Source: Bacteroidales bacterium (lineage in GTDB: Bacteria > Bacteroidota > Bacteroidia > Bacteroidales > UBA932). From it: a DNA stretch of 64,000 nucleotides. Positions 7,606-17,232 of the stretch are shown one piece after another. Position numbers and translations under genes: made by a program. Each line of letters opens with the position of its first letter. Within the stretch, counting starts at the first letter, position 1. The notes under the pieces were generated by a model that had not been told where the DNA came from, searched no databases, and was given only the letters and a program-made list of their open reading frames with translations. The DNA is taken from NCBI GenBank assembly GCA_017471045.1, contig JAFUWZ010000059.1, positions 1-64,000 of the forward strand, given 5' to 3'.

Positions 7606-8611
7606 CCGGCTTGACCGAATCCCTGACTACGATGCCCGGCGGGAGGAACAGATGTGAAACGTTCCGCTCGCCGGCGATCTTTTTCATCAGCAGCGTGACG
7701 GCAACCAGGCTGATCTCCTGGACGGGCTGGGCAATGCAGGTGATGCGGGGCGTCATGTAGTTGAACAGCAGATTGTCATCGAAAGAAATGACGGAGATGT
7801 CTTCGGGTATGCTCAGCCCCGTCTCGGAGACGGCTTTGACGGTTCCCAGCAGGATCTTGTTGCTGAGCGCAAGGATGGCGGTCGGACGCCTTTCGCCGGA
7901 CAGGACCAGGTTGGTTTCCACATAGCCGTTCTGAATAGAAAACTTGCTGCCGGAGATACGGATCCGGTCCTCCAGCCCGTGCGCCTTCATCGTGTCGACG
8001 TATCCCCGGACGCGCTCCTGGCAAGTCATCGCTTCGGGGTTGCCCTGGATGCAGGCAATGTCCTGGTGCCCGTTGGCGATGAAATGCTCCACCGCCATCA
8101 CGGCTCCCTTGTAGTTGTCCGTTGTCACGAAGGAAAAGTTGCTCCCGCTGGCGAAATAGCGGTCCACGACGACGAGGGGCAGTTCTGCGCCCTTGACCCG
8201 GGCGAAAGCCTCCGTCTCGCGCCCGCAGGGGACGGCTATGATCCCATCCACTTTCCGAGCCAGCAGGGTGGAAAAACCTTCATTTTCGTTTTTCTCATCT
8301 TCCTGCGTATCGATGACGATGACCGTGTAGCCCAGTTTACGCGCTTCTCCGATGATGCAGCTGGCAATCTCGGAAAAGAAAGTGTCATCTACTCCGGGGA
8401 TCAGGAGGCCGATCGTATCGGTCTTTCCTGCCCGGAGTCCCTTTGCGATGAGGCTGGGCGTGTAGTTGGATTTCTCCACCTCCTTCCGGACCCGGGCGAC
8501 AGTCGCTTCACTGATACGGTACTTCTCTGCCTTGCCGCTCAGCACCCGTGATACGGTGGATACGGAGCACTGAGCCTTTTCGGCAATACTGGCCAATGTA
8601 TCCGATGCCAT
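7589..8611 (-). CDS. LacI-family transcriptional regulator
   Basis: 340 aa from ATG 8611 (MASDTLASIAEKAQ). The first ~55 residues are a LacI helix-turn-helix plus hinge (CSVSTVSRVLSGKAEKY, then YTPSLIAKGLRAG). The rest is a periplasmic-binding-protein-like effector domain (IGLLIPGVDDTFFSEI, SVISFDDNLLFNYM, ITCIAQPVQEIS). It binds DNA as a dimer and usually responds to a sugar. Transcribed away from the adjacent susCD operon, which makes that operon the likely target; the inducer is unknown. Its last 17 bases overlap the end of sppA on the other strand. Confidence 0.92.
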   Translation of the reverse strand: MASDTLASIAEKAQCSVSTVSRVLSGKAEKYRISEATVARVRKEVEKSNYTPSLIAKGLRAGKTDTIGLLIPGVDDTFFSEIASCIIGEARKLGYTVIVIDTQEDEKNENEGFSTLLARKVDGIIAVPCGRETEAFARVKGAELPLVVVDRYFASGSNFSFVTTDNYKGAVMAVEHFIANGHQDIACIQGNPEAMTCQERVRGYVDTMKAHGLEDRIRISGSKFSIQNGYVETNLVLSGERRPTAILALSNKILLGTVKAVSETGLSIPEDISVISFDDNLLFNYMTPRITCIAQPVQEISLVAVTLLMKKIAGERNVSHLFLPPGIVVRDSVKPVSAPR

Positions 8612-8742
8612 AAGGAAAAACTCTTTAAAAAAAACGGTATGGAAAGATGCCTCCAAAATAAAAAAAAATAATCCACCCCTCAAAAAAAATCATCTGCGGT
8701 TCAAAAAAAAGAGCTAAACCTCTCAAAAACCAATAATTTTTA

Positions 8743-8750
8743 TATATTTG
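8743..8750 (+). promoter_or_regulatory. -7 box of the susCD operon
   Basis: TATATTTG in an AT-rich 208-base spacer between the divergent regulator and susC. It gives a ~65-base leader. No good TTTG at the -33 position. Confidence 0.5.
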
Positions 8751-8759
8751 TGCCTATCG

Positions 8760-8769
8760 TTTGCGCAAC
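8760..8769. promoter_or_regulatory. Candidate operator for the LacI-type regulator
   Basis: TTTGCGCAAC contains the perfect 8-base palindrome TTGCGCAA (8761-8768) with a central CpG, the usual core of LacI-family sites. It lies 10 bases downstream of the susC -7 box, where a bound repressor would block transcription. Short palindromes arise by chance, so this is a suggestion. Confidence 0.3.
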
Positions 8770-8819
8770 TAAAATCTAACTATAACCACAAAATTTTTTT
8801 AACTAAAAACGTAATGATT

Positions 8820-11800
8820 ATGAATCAAAAGTTCATTGTTCGTTTCTGCTTGGCAGCGGCGCTGCTCTGCGGACCGGTTTTCGTGTCTGCATACGCCGCT
8901 CCCGCCAAAGCCGATTCCGACCAGAACACAGCCGGAAAGACGGTCACGGTCCGCGGTATCGTTTATGACGACCAGGGCCAGCCCCTCCCCGGAGCCAGCG
9001 TAATGGTCAAGGGAACGACCCAAGGCACCGTCACGGACCTGGACGGAAACTATTCTCTCAGCGTCCGTCCCAACCAGACGCTCGTGATCTCCTTTATCGG
9101 CATGAAGGACCAGGAGATCCCCGTCAACGGCAGAACGTCGATCAACACTTCGCTCGACACCCAGGCGACTTCCCTGGACGATGTCATCGTCGTGGGTTAC
9201 GGCATCATCAAGAAGGCCAATCTGACCGGTGCGGTGGACGTCATCGACTCCAAGCAGTTCGAGAGCCGCGTGGCCGCCAATGTCGACCAGATGCTGATCG
9301 GCGCCACGCCCAGCGTTTCTCTGGCCACGCTCGACGGTGCGCCCTACCGTACCACCAACAACCTTTCCGGCTATCAGGTCCGCGGCGTCTTCCAGTCCCT
9401 GGCGGACAGTTCCGCTCCCGGCGACTATTTCGGATCGCTGGTCCTGATCGACGGTGTGGAAGGTGACCCCAGCAGCTTGAACCCCAACGACATCGAGAGC
9501 GTATCCGTCCTGAAGGATGCCGCCGCCTCCGCCGTCTACGGCTCCCGCGGCTCCTACGGCGTGATCCTCATCACCACGAAGAACCCCACCCAGGAAGACC
9601 GTGTGACCGTCAACTATTCGGGCAACTTCAACTTCATGACCCCGACAGCCATGCCCGAACTGCTGACCGACGGAGAGTTGTACATGAACATCCGTGCGGA
9701 AGCCTATCGTGGCTACAACAACAAGTATGCGAGCGTCAACAATCTTTGGCCCGACAAGACGGATGCCCATGCCATCTACGAAGGGTACCAGGCCGTAAAA
9801 GAAGGGACCAAGCCCCTTGTGAACGGTGTTTACACCGCCCAGAACGGCAAATACGAATACTACGCTGCGACCGACTGGTTCGATGAGATCTACAAAGATT
9901 GGACGACTTCCCAGATCCACAATGTCAGCGTCAACGGAAAGAGCGGCAAGGTCAGTTACCTCCTCTCCGGCCGTATCTATGACTATCAAGGCATCTATGT
10001 CGGAAAGTCCGATCCTTACAAGACCTATAACCTCCGCTCCAAAATCAACGTCCAGGTCTTGCCTTGGCTGACTTTGGGCGAAAACCTGGAGTATTCCTAC
10101 GACAACATCCACTACGGTATCAGTTCCACTGGTGACGACGGCATCACCGCTCCCCAGAAGCGGGCCATCAACTACGGATCTCCCAACTGGCCCGTCTACA
10201 ATCCGGACGGCACGTTCACCAAAGCCGGCGCCTATATCCTGGGTGGCTTGCTGGGTGACGCCAACGATCCCGACTCGGCCTACCGCCGGGATAAAACCAA
10301 GACAACCACGGGGTTCCGGACCACGACTTCCCTGGAGGCGGCGTTCTTCAACAACACACTCCGCCTGCGCGGCGACTTCACCTATCGTATCAAGGATTAC
10401 ACCTTCCTCAACAAGGATGCGGGTGTTTACTTCAGCAACGGCGTGGATGCGGACGGAAATGCCATCGAGTCCTTCTCCCTCTCCGACGACAAGATCAACC
10501 GCCAGGACATCAAGCAGGTCTTCAAGAACACCGACAACATGACCACGAACTGGGTCGCCGAATACGAGAACACCTTCGGCCGCCACTGGCTCAAGACCAT
10601 GGTCGGTTACAACTACGAGCAGAAGAATCTCCATGACGGCGGTTTCCGGAAATATGGCCTCCTTTACGAGGATGCTCTCAACGAGAACGCCTTCGCCTAT
10701 GCCTCCGGCACGCTCAAGGACAACGGCCTGGAGTCCGGTTGGCTGAAATACAGCGACTTCGGGATCAAGCACTGGCGCAATGCCGGCCTCTTCTTCCGGG
10801 TCAACTATTCTTATGATGAACGCTACCTCCTGGAGGTGAACGGCCGTTATGACGGTTCCTCCGTTTTTGCGAAAGACTATCAATGGGGCTTCTTCCCTTC
10901 GGTTTCCGCCGCCTGGCGCCCGACGCAGGAGCACTGGTGGCACATCGATCCCAAGTGGATCAGCGCCCTCAAGTTCCGCGTGTCCTATGGTGAACTCGGA
11001 GACTGCATGTCCGCCGGCGCCTACCAGACAATGAGCACCTTCGAGACCAAGACCGCCACGAACCGCGTTTACAACGGTGCGAGCACGACCCGCACGCTCG
11101 TAGTACCGGACGTCAAGGACTGGCATTACACCTGGGCAACGGTCCGCACCTTCAACGTCGGTGCCGACGCCTCCTTCTTCAACCACAAGTTGGACATTAC
11201 GGGTGAGTACTTCATCCGCCGCAACCTCAACATGATTACCCCGGGTACGGCCCATACCGACACCTTCGGTTCCGAGACGCCCAAGGGCAACAATGCCGAC
11301 ATGTCCACTTACGGTTGGGAAGTCAGCCTGAACTACAACACCAACTTCATGATGGCCGGCAAGCCTTCGCACTTCGGTTTCCACGCCTCGATCGGTGACA
11401 ACTATACGATCGTAGACCGCTTCGTAGGCAACGAGATCGGCAGCATCAAGCCGTTCAATTACCGTCCCGGCGAGAGGCTCGGCGAAGTCTGGGGCTTCCG
11501 GGCCAACGGTCTGTTCCAGAATCAGGAGGAGATCGACAATGCCTTCGGAGAAGGGATTCCTTACGCCATCTCCAACACCTTCCAGTACAATAAGACGGCC
11601 AGCCTGATCCAACCCGGCGACATCTGGCTCAAGAACCTTGATGATTCAGACCAGAAGATCACCTATGGTGCGCAGACCATCGATGACCACGGCGACCTTG
11701 AAATTATCGGCAACAAGATGCCCCGTTTCCCCTTCTCCTTCGGTTTCGACTTCGATTGGGGCAACTGGTATCTGAACGCCCGCTTCCAGGGCATCATCCA

Positions 11801-12830
11801 TCACGACTTCTTCGCTTACGGCGGCTTCCTGGCCATCAATGCCTATGGCCTCAACAATGGTCCCATGACCAAATGGTTCGTAGACAAATACTGGACGGAG
11901 GACAACCCTGACGCGCTCTTCCCGCGCCTGGCCAACGGCAACAAACTGCTGGCCAACTCAACGCAGACCGCCTGGAATATCAAATTCAGCAAATTCCCCG
12001 TGGACCGCTACATGTTCAACGCCGGCTATGTCAACCTTCAGAACGTCCAGTTCGGCTACAACATCCCGCGCAAGCTCTTGAAGAAGATCGGAGTCTCCGA
12101 TGCCAGGATCTATTTCTCGGGCGAAAACCTCTGGAACTGGTCTCCTCTCTATAAGGTGTTCGGCCGTGATTACGACGTCACAACCCTCACCTACGCAGGT
12201 GATGATCCGACCGAGGATCTGAACTGGTTCGCCGGCTATGGCTACCAGTATCCGAAGCTCCGCACCCTTTCCTTGGGTCTCAACGTAACTTTCGGCAGCA
12301 ACACTTCCGGCAAAGTCGCCGCGGGAGCCGGCGCCGCCGCGATGGCTGAAGCGCTGACTGCAGCCAATGCCGCCGCCGACGCGGCCAACGCCGCTGCTGC
12401 CAAGGCCCAGGCTGAAGCCGACGCCCTCCGCAACGAGCTCGGCAAAGCCCTCAAGGACAAAGAAGACTGCGAAACTGGCAAGAAGCCCATGGCCGTCCGC
12501 CGCGCCGAAGCCCTCCACCTCGAAGACATCTACTTCGAGCTCAACCAGAGCGTCATCCGCGATTCCGAGGCCTACAAGGTCGACAACCTCGTCAAGGTCC
12601 TCAAGGCCAACCCTCAAGCCAAGGTCTCCATCACCGGCTACGCCGACCAGGCAACCGGTACGGACCTGCGTAACCTCGTCCTGACCAAGGAGCGCGCCGA
12701 GGTCGTCGCCGAGGCCCTCAAGACCGCAGGCATCGGCCCCGACCGCATCCACACTGAATTCTACGGCACCGAGAAGGATTCTTCCTTCACTCCGGAGAAC
12801 AACCGTCTCGCCGTCTGCATCGTGAAATAA
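8820..12830 (+). CDS. SusC/RagA TonB-dependent receptor fused to a C-terminal OmpA-like domain
   Basis: About 1336 aa from ATG 8820 (ATG 8814 also possible). Order: signal peptide (MNQKFIVRFCLAAALLCG); CarboxypepD_reg-like domain (VTVRGIVYDDQGQPLPGASV); TonB plug with the SusC signature (DDVIVVGYGIIKKANLTGAV); 22-strand-type barrel whose last strand LRTLSLGLNVTF is the normal SusC terminus. The frame then continues ~175 residues: an Ala-rich coiled linker (~12300-12450) and an OmpA C-terminal domain (IYFELNQSVI; SITGYADQATGTD; NLVLTKERAEVV). The Asp of GYAD and Arg of KERA match the diaminopimelate-binding pair of peptidoglycan-binding OmpA domains. SusC imports oligosaccharides or peptides with a SusD lid. 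The added domain would tether the transporter to the cell wall. susD follows after 15 bases. Confidence 0.95.
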   Translation: MNQKFIVRFCLAAALLCGPVFVSAYAAPAKADSDQNTAGKTVTVRGIVYDDQGQPLPGASVMVKGTTQGTVTDLDGNYSLSVRPNQTLVISFIGMKDQEIPVNGRTSINTSLDTQATSLDDVIVVGYGIIKKANLTGAVDVIDSKQFESRVAANVDQMLIGATPSVSLATLDGAPYRTTNNLSGYQVRGVFQSLADSSAPGDYFGSLVLIDGVEGDPSSLNPNDIESVSVLKDAAASAVYGSRGSYGVILITTKNPTQEDRVTVNYSGNFNFMTPTAMPELLTDGELYMNIRAEAYRGYNNKYASVNNLWPDKTDAHAIYEGYQAVKEGTKPLVNGVYTAQNGKYEYYAATDWFDEIYKDWTTSQIHNVSVNGKSGKVSYLLSGRIYDYQGIYVGKSDPYKTYNLRSKINVQVLPWLTLGENLEYSYDNIHYGISSTGDDGITAPQKRAINYGSPNWPVYNPDGTFTKAGAYILGGLLGDANDPDSAYRRDKTKTTTGFRTTTSLEAAFFNNTLRLRGDFTYRIKDYTFLNKDAGVYFSNGVDADGNAIESFSLSDDKINRQDIKQVFKNTDNMTTNWVAEYENTFGRHWLKTMVGYNYEQKNLHDGGFRKYGLLYEDALNENAFAYASGTLKDNGLESGWLKYSDFGIKHWRNAGLFFRVNYSYDERYLLEVNGRYDGSSVFAKDYQWGFFPSVSAAWRPTQEHWWHIDPKWISALKFRVSYGELGDCMSAGAYQTMSTFETKTATNRVYNGASTTRTLVVPDVKDWHYTWATVRTFNVGADASFFNHKLDITGEYFIRRNLNMITPGTAHTDTFGSETPKGNNADMSTYGWEVSLNYNTNFMMAGKPSHFGFHASIGDNYTIVDRFVGNEIGSIKPFNYRPGERLGEVWGFRANGLFQNQEEIDNAFGEGIPYAISNTFQYNKTASLIQPGDIWLKNLDDSDQKITYGAQTIDDHGDLEIIGNKMPRFPFSFGFDFDWGNWYLNARFQGIIHHDFFAYGGFLAINAYGLNNGPMTKWFVDKYWTEDNPDALFPRLANGNKLLANSTQTAWNIKFSKFPVDRYMFNAGYVNLQNVQFGYNIPRKLLKKIGVSDARIYFSGENLWNWSPLYKVFGRDYDVTTLTYAGDDPTEDLNWFAGYGYQYPKLRTLSLGLNVTFGSNTSGKVAAGAGAAAMAEALTAANAAADAANAAAAKAQAEADALRNELGKALKDKEDCETGKKPMAVRRAEALHLEDIYFELNQSVIRDSEAYKVDNLVKVLKANPQAKVSITGYADQATGTDLRNLVLTKERAEVVAEALKTAGIGPDRIHTEFYGTEKDSSFTPENNRLAVCIVK

Positions 12831-12845
12831 ATAATGGAAACGATT

Positions 12846-14696
12846 ATGAAAAAGATACTTTCTATCATTGCACTAGGCGCCGCTTTTGCTTTCGCCGTCT
12901 CCTGCGACCTGTCCGAGTACGATCCGAATTCCCCGGAGCTGTCCGAGGTTTTCAGCAGCGAAACGAAACTGCAGTACGTCCTGAACGATTTCTATGACGC
13001 GTTCCCGTCTGTGACCGGAGCCTACAGTTCGGAGCCCGGAAAGGTGGACTACTTCCCCAAAAACGCCCAGGCCGGCCGCTATCAAAAAGGCTATGACGCT
13101 TCCGCTTCTGACAGTTGGGGCAGCTGGGAAAAAGTCCGCCGCCTCAATTACCTGATCAACATGCTTCACGCTCCTGAATGCACGGTCTCCACCGCCGCCA
13201 AGGAGAACTTCGAGGCGCAGGCCCGTCTGTTCCGCGCTTATTCCTATTTCGGAATGGTCAAGGAGTATGGCGACGTGCCGTGGTTCGACCGTGTCATCGG
13301 CCTGGACGAGCCTGATTATGAGTACAAGGAACGTGACAGCCGCGACGATGTGATGAAGTACATACTGGAAGACCTGGATTATGCGATCGCCCATATTACG
13401 GCAACCAGCCCTGATGCGACCTGCGTCACCAAGGAGGTGGCCCAGTTCATCAAGATGCGGGTCTGCCTGTATGAGGCTTCTTTCCGCAAGTACAACGGCG
13501 TGACTGCCTCCGTCACCGGAAAGGCATTCGGCAACTATACCGTAGATGCCCTCTTCGCCCTCGCGGCAGAATCCGCCAAGGCACTCATGGACAGCGGTAA
13601 GTACTCCTTGGTCTCCGACTACCGGAAACTCTTCACGGAGCAGAAACTGCAGCTCAGCGAAGTGATCCTGGGCGCCCAGACTTCCGCTACGATCAAGGGC
13701 AGCCAGAACAACTACTTCGCCTACACCGCCAGCACCGATCCCAAGACCTTGACCCGCTCCTTTATCAATACGTACCTGATGAAGAACGGTTCCGCCTATA
13801 CCGATAAGAGCGGATATGCATTGGAAGGATGGGCTGACGAGATGGCGGGCCGCGACCCGCGTCTGGCTAAGATTGTCCGGACTCCCGGATACAAATATGA
13901 CGGGCAGGCAGCCGTGCCTGACTTCAACTGCGCTCCCCTGGGCTACCAGGTCATCAAATTCTGCCTCGACCAGCCTGCCGACAAATCCACGAGCGATCCC
14001 GACGAGCGGGAGAAGTGCAACACCAACAGTACGCCTGTTTTCCGTTACGCGGAAGTACTGCTTTCCTATGCGGAAGCAAAAGCCGAACTGGATGAGATGA
14101 CCGATGATATCTGGGCTGAAACCGTCGGCGCCATCCGCAAGAGAGCCGGCATCACCGATGGTACGGCATCCACCGGCACCCTGACCACAAAGCCCACCGG
14201 CCCCGTCGATCCTTATCTCAAGGCGAACCTTTACAAGAACGTGGACGATCCCGTCATCATGGAGATCCGCCGCGAACGCGGATGCGAACTGGTCCTTGAA
14301 GGCCAGCGCCACGACGACATCTATCGTTGGGGCTGCGGCAGCCTGATGAAAGACCTGCCTTGGGACGGCATCGTCATCGACGCCCTCGACAAGGCCATCG
14401 ATCTGGATGGCGACGGCCGCAGCGATGTATACTTCTGCAAGAAGTTGCCCAAGACGCTGGAGACCGGTGTCAGTTACATCATCGTCAACGACAGCAAGAA
14501 CACCTTCCTGACAGCGACCAAGGTCGGATCCAAACAGCAGCTTGGCTTCGTCCCGGGTGACGGCGTCAAGAACGTGGACAAGAACTCCAAACAGCGTTAT
14601 TGGGAGCCCAAATTCCTCTATGATGCAATCCCTTACATCACAGTCCAGGAATACAAGGCAAAGGGATATACCATTACCCAGAACCCCGGATATTGA
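12846..14696 (+). CDS. SusD/RagB-family outer-membrane lipoprotein
   Basis: 616 aa from ATG 12846. Lipoprotein signal MKKILSIIALGAAFAFAVSC with lipobox Cys20. SusD features: NYLINMLHAPE, the TPR-like region around ARLFRAYSYFGMVKEYGDVPW, VFRYAEVLLSYAEAKAEL, and the C-terminal RRERGCELVLEGQRHDDIYRW. It acts as the surface lid that captures ligand for the SusC gene ending 15 bases upstream. No glycoside hydrolase, peptidase or sensor is in the operon, so the substrate is unknown. Ends before a strong terminator. Confidence 0.96.
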   Translation: MKKILSIIALGAAFAFAVSCDLSEYDPNSPELSEVFSSETKLQYVLNDFYDAFPSVTGAYSSEPGKVDYFPKNAQAGRYQKGYDASASDSWGSWEKVRRLNYLINMLHAPECTVSTAAKENFEAQARLFRAYSYFGMVKEYGDVPWFDRVIGLDEPDYEYKERDSRDDVMKYILEDLDYAIAHITATSPDATCVTKEVAQFIKMRVCLYEASFRKYNGVTASVTGKAFGNYTVDALFALAAESAKALMDSGKYSLVSDYRKLFTEQKLQLSEVILGAQTSATIKGSQNNYFAYTASTDPKTLTRSFINTYLMKNGSAYTDKSGYALEGWADEMAGRDPRLAKIVRTPGYKYDGQAAVPDFNCAPLGYQVIKFCLDQPADKSTSDPDEREKCNTNSTPVFRYAEVLLSYAEAKAELDEMTDDIWAETVGAIRKRAGITDGTASTGTLTTKPTGPVDPYLKANLYKNVDDPVIMEIRRERGCELVLEGQRHDDIYRWGCGSLMKDLPWDGIVIDALDKAIDLDGDGRSDVYFCKKLPKTLETGVSYIIVNDSKNTFLTATKVGSKQQLGFVPGDGVKNVDKNSKQRYWEPKFLYDAIPYITVQEYKAKGYTITQNPGY

Positions 14697-14721
14697 TCCC
14701 GGTACACTGAATACTGAAACG

Positions 14722-14754
14722 ACAACCGGCAGGAGATCCCTGCCGGTTGTTTTA
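14722..14754 (+). terminator. Terminator of the susCD operon
   Basis: ACAACCGGCAGG (14722-14733) pairs perfectly with CCTGCCGGTTGT (14739-14750) over a 5-base loop, followed by TTTTAT. Confidence 0.92.
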
Positions 14755-14810
14755 TATCTGAAAACGGGTCATGTGTTTTTCCGGGCATACTGGTATTACA
14801 ACCAGCTGAT

Positions 14811-14818
14811 TATTTTTG
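14811..14818 (+). promoter_or_regulatory. -7 box of the membrane acyltransferase gene
   Basis: TATTTTTG, 33 bases before ATG 14852; shows that this gene is transcribed separately from susCD. Confidence 0.5.
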
Positions 14819-14851
14819 TATCTTTCCTGCCCGGATCATAACTCCCCTCGT

Positions 14852-16003
14852 ATGAATGAACGCCTGAAATCCCTCGACATCCTCCGCGGCCTCAACATGT
14901 TTATGCTTACCGCCGCCACAGCTTGGCTGATCGAGTTCTGCCACATGGTCCCCGGACTGGAAATTCTGCTGCCCCAATGGGAACACAACCCCTTCGGCAG
15001 CAACACCCTGACCCTTCACGACTGGATCATGCCGTTGTTCCTCTTCTGTTCCGGCACCGCCATCCCCTTCGCGTTCGCCAAATACGAGGCACAAGGCCGT
15101 TCCCGCCGGCAGATGTACTGGCGGATCATCCGACGCGTGCTCGTGCTTTGGGTCATGGGCATGATCTGCCAGGGAAACCTGCTCAGCTACAACTGGGAAA
15201 AACTCAAATGGTTCAGCAATACACTCCAGTCCATCGCCGTAGGCTACGCCTTTTCGGCCATCTTTTTCATGAACTGCAAGCCACGGACACAGGTAATCAT
15301 CGCGGGTGCACTTCTGATCGGTTATTGGGCCTTGTTGATGTTCGTTCGGACCCCGGACGGGTTCGGAGGCGGAGATTTCGGCCAGAACAATCTCTGCGAA
15401 TGGGTGGACCGGGTCGTCCTGGGCCGTCACTGTGACCATGCAAAATTCAACCCCGACGGCAGTTACTATTTCCGGGGTGCGCAATACACCTGGCTGCTGA
15501 GCAGCCTCAACTTCATCGTCACGGTGATGACAGGCATGTTTGCCGGCGAAATCTTGAAAGGCAAGGGGCGCGGCATCTTCAAGATGGACAGCGAGGGGAC
15601 CCGCAAGACACTGACATTATTGGTACTCGGCGCCGCCATGTTTGCCGTCGGCAAAGTGTGGAGCCTTCAGATGCCCCTCAACAAATATATCTGGACCAGC
15701 TCCATGACTCTGGTCACCAGCGGGATCGGCTTCCTGCTCCTCGGCGTGATCTACTGGATCGTCGACTGCCGCCAATGGAAAGGCCTGGACTGGCTTCTCC
15801 CCTTCGGCATGAATGCCATCTTCATCTATTTCATAGGATATATCTGCAATTTCTACAGCATCTCAAGCTCTTTCACCGACGGGCTGAAGCAGTATTTTAC
15901 CGACCCGCATTTGTTTGGCCTGCTGAAACAGACCGTCCACGCTCTTCTGGTCTGGGGCCTGCTCAACCTGATGATGAAGAAGAAGATTTTTGTGAGAGTA
16001 TAA
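14852..16003 (+). CDS. DUF5009/HGSNAT-like membrane acyltransferase
   Basis: 383 aa from ATG 14852 (MNERLKSLDILRGLNMFML). The start matches the heparan-alpha-glucosaminide N-acetyltransferase/NagX-type family: S-LD-x-RG at the N terminus, a conserved HDWIMPLFLFCSG with the histidine and aspartate near the membrane, and about ten hydrophobic segments. Members are thought to transfer acetyl groups to sugars across the inner membrane. It follows the susCD operon but has its own -7 box after a terminator, so a link to the imported glycan is only suggested. After it lie ~170 bases (16004-16173) in which I see no gene or clear signal. Confidence 0.8.
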   Translation: MNERLKSLDILRGLNMFMLTAATAWLIEFCHMVPGLEILLPQWEHNPFGSNTLTLHDWIMPLFLFCSGTAIPFAFAKYEAQGRSRRQMYWRIIRRVLVLWVMGMICQGNLLSYNWEKLKWFSNTLQSIAVGYAFSAIFFMNCKPRTQVIIAGALLIGYWALLMFVRTPDGFGGGDFGQNNLCEWVDRVVLGRHCDHAKFNPDGSYYFRGAQYTWLLSSLNFIVTVMTGMFAGEILKGKGRGIFKMDSEGTRKTLTLLVLGAAMFAVGKVWSLQMPLNKYIWTSSMTLVTSGIGFLLLGVIYWIVDCRQWKGLDWLLPFGMNAIFIYFIGYICNFYSISSSFTDGLKQYFTDPHLFGLLKQTVHALLVWGLLNLMMKKKIFVRV

Positions 16004-16173
16004 GCTTCCTCCGATGACGAAGCCCTCTTTTCATCCATTCTCCTTTTTAAGGACAAGATTGTCATCGTCTGGTTGGATTCCCTGGAGCCGGAGGTCCTTA
16101 TTTCCGACCGGTTCTGCTGCCTTTCCCCTATTCCCATCCGAAAGCGGGCCTTCCCCGGGTATGGGATGGCTGC

Positions 16174-17232
16174 TCAAAGCAGGATCAGCAGTGCGGCGCA
16201 GAGCAGCATAAGGCCCTGGAAGGCGACCCTCCCCCGGGTATAAGCGGAAGCGGCGGTCTCGGCCGGCTCGCCGGACAGCAGGGACGAAAGGTCCTCGCCG
16301 CCGGGCAGGTTACGGGCGGCCCATTTGGACACGACCAGCCCGTCCGCAAGATAGGTGGCGCCACCGTTGGAGCGGTTCAGCGTCAGCAGCGTCTTATAAT
16401 CGGTGAAATACAGGCACTCGCCCAAGGTCATCGGCACATCTTCGGCGGAAGGGGCGAGCAGCAACGGGCGGATACCGCAGACCAGGGCGTCGCTGACGAG
16501 GGCGGAGATCCGTTCCCAACGCAGGGAGTCCAACTCCTCGGGCGCATAGGCCGAGACGACAAGCACATCCCCCTCGGCGGCCAGGTCGTCACAATACTCG
16601 CCAAAGGCGTCACTGAAAGACAACACAGCCAGCTTGTCAGCGGACAGGCCATCGTCTTCCGTCGCGCCGGAAAGGATTTGGGATCCGCAGGAGAAAGCCG
16701 TGAAATCCTGCATCGGCAAAAAGCGCAGGGAATAGACGGTGAAGAGGACGACCAGCAGGGAAACGACGGCAAAACCCCATTTCTTGGGCTTCCGGGCCTC
16801 GTAGCCGTCGCTCAACGGGATAAATGCGATCAGGGCCAGCGCCAGCAGGACAAGATTCTTCAGGAGCGACTGCAGGTGGGTCAAGTGAAGCACCTCGCCG
16901 AAACAGCCGCAGTCCATCTCGGGATTGCGCAGATACAGGGCCAGGGTCAGCCCGGTAAAAAAAACGATCAGGGCCAACACGGTGACGGCCGCCGCCTTCC
17001 GGGCAATGCCGGAAACCAGGGCCGCACCGACCAGCGCCTCCAGCAGGGAGAACGCAACGCCCACGGCTTTCCCGGCCGGGATCATGAAATCCAGGTGCAG
17101 GAAGCGGAAATACTCGACCATCTTGAGCCCCGTGCCGACGGGATCCATCAATTTGAACATGCCGGACACGAAGAAGACGAGCCCGATCAGCAGCGCGCAG
17201 AAGCGGCGGAAACTATGATGAAACTTACGCAT
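16174..17232 (-). CDS. DoxX/MauE-like membrane protein with C-terminal soluble domain
   Basis: 352 aa. The first ~140 residues hold four membrane segments of the DoxX/MauE type (GLVFFVSGMFKLMDPVGTG at the start and the CxC pair in MDCGCFGEVLHL, ~103-112). A fifth segment (KWGFAVVSLLVVLFTVYSL) precedes a ~150-residue extracytoplasmic part (FTAFSCGSQILSG onward) that resembles a divergent thioredoxin-like domain, with a last hydrophobic helix at the C terminus. MauE/DoxX proteins take part in disulfide or redox handling in the envelope; the exact role here is unknown. Its start overlaps the end of tmk by 8 bases, so it is the second gene of that transcript. Confidence 0.75.
   Translation of the reverse strand: MRKFHHSFRRFCALLIGLVFFVSGMFKLMDPVGTGLKMVEYFRFLHLDFMIPAGKAVGVAFSLLEALVGAALVSGIARKAAAVTVLALIVFFTGLTLALYLRNPEMDCGCFGEVLHLTHLQSLLKNLVLLALALIAFIPLSDGYEARKPKKWGFAVVSLLVVLFTVYSLRFLPMQDFTAFSCGSQILSGATEDDGLSADKLAVLSFSDAFGEYCDDLAAEGDVLVVSAYAPEELDSLRWERISALVSDALVCGIRPLLLAPSAEDVPMTLGECLYFTDYKTLLTLNRSNGGATYLADGLVVSKWAARNLPGGEDLSSLLSGEPAETAASAYTRGRVAFQGLMLLCAALLILL

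Noticed and set aside
8799..11612. 937-codon open frame antisense to susC
   Set aside because: Lies wholly opposite a well-supported SusC gene; composition follows the shadow of GC-rich codons, with no recognisable domain or promoter.
12308..12450. Ala-rich stretch as a DNA repeat array
   Set aside because: Repetition is at amino-acid level (coiled linker); the DNA has no regular unit.
12292..12830. SusC-OmpA junction as a frameshift or chimera
   Set aside because: The frame is continuous through barrel end, linker and OmpA domain, and susD follows at normal spacing; read coverage would still be needed to exclude mis-assembly.
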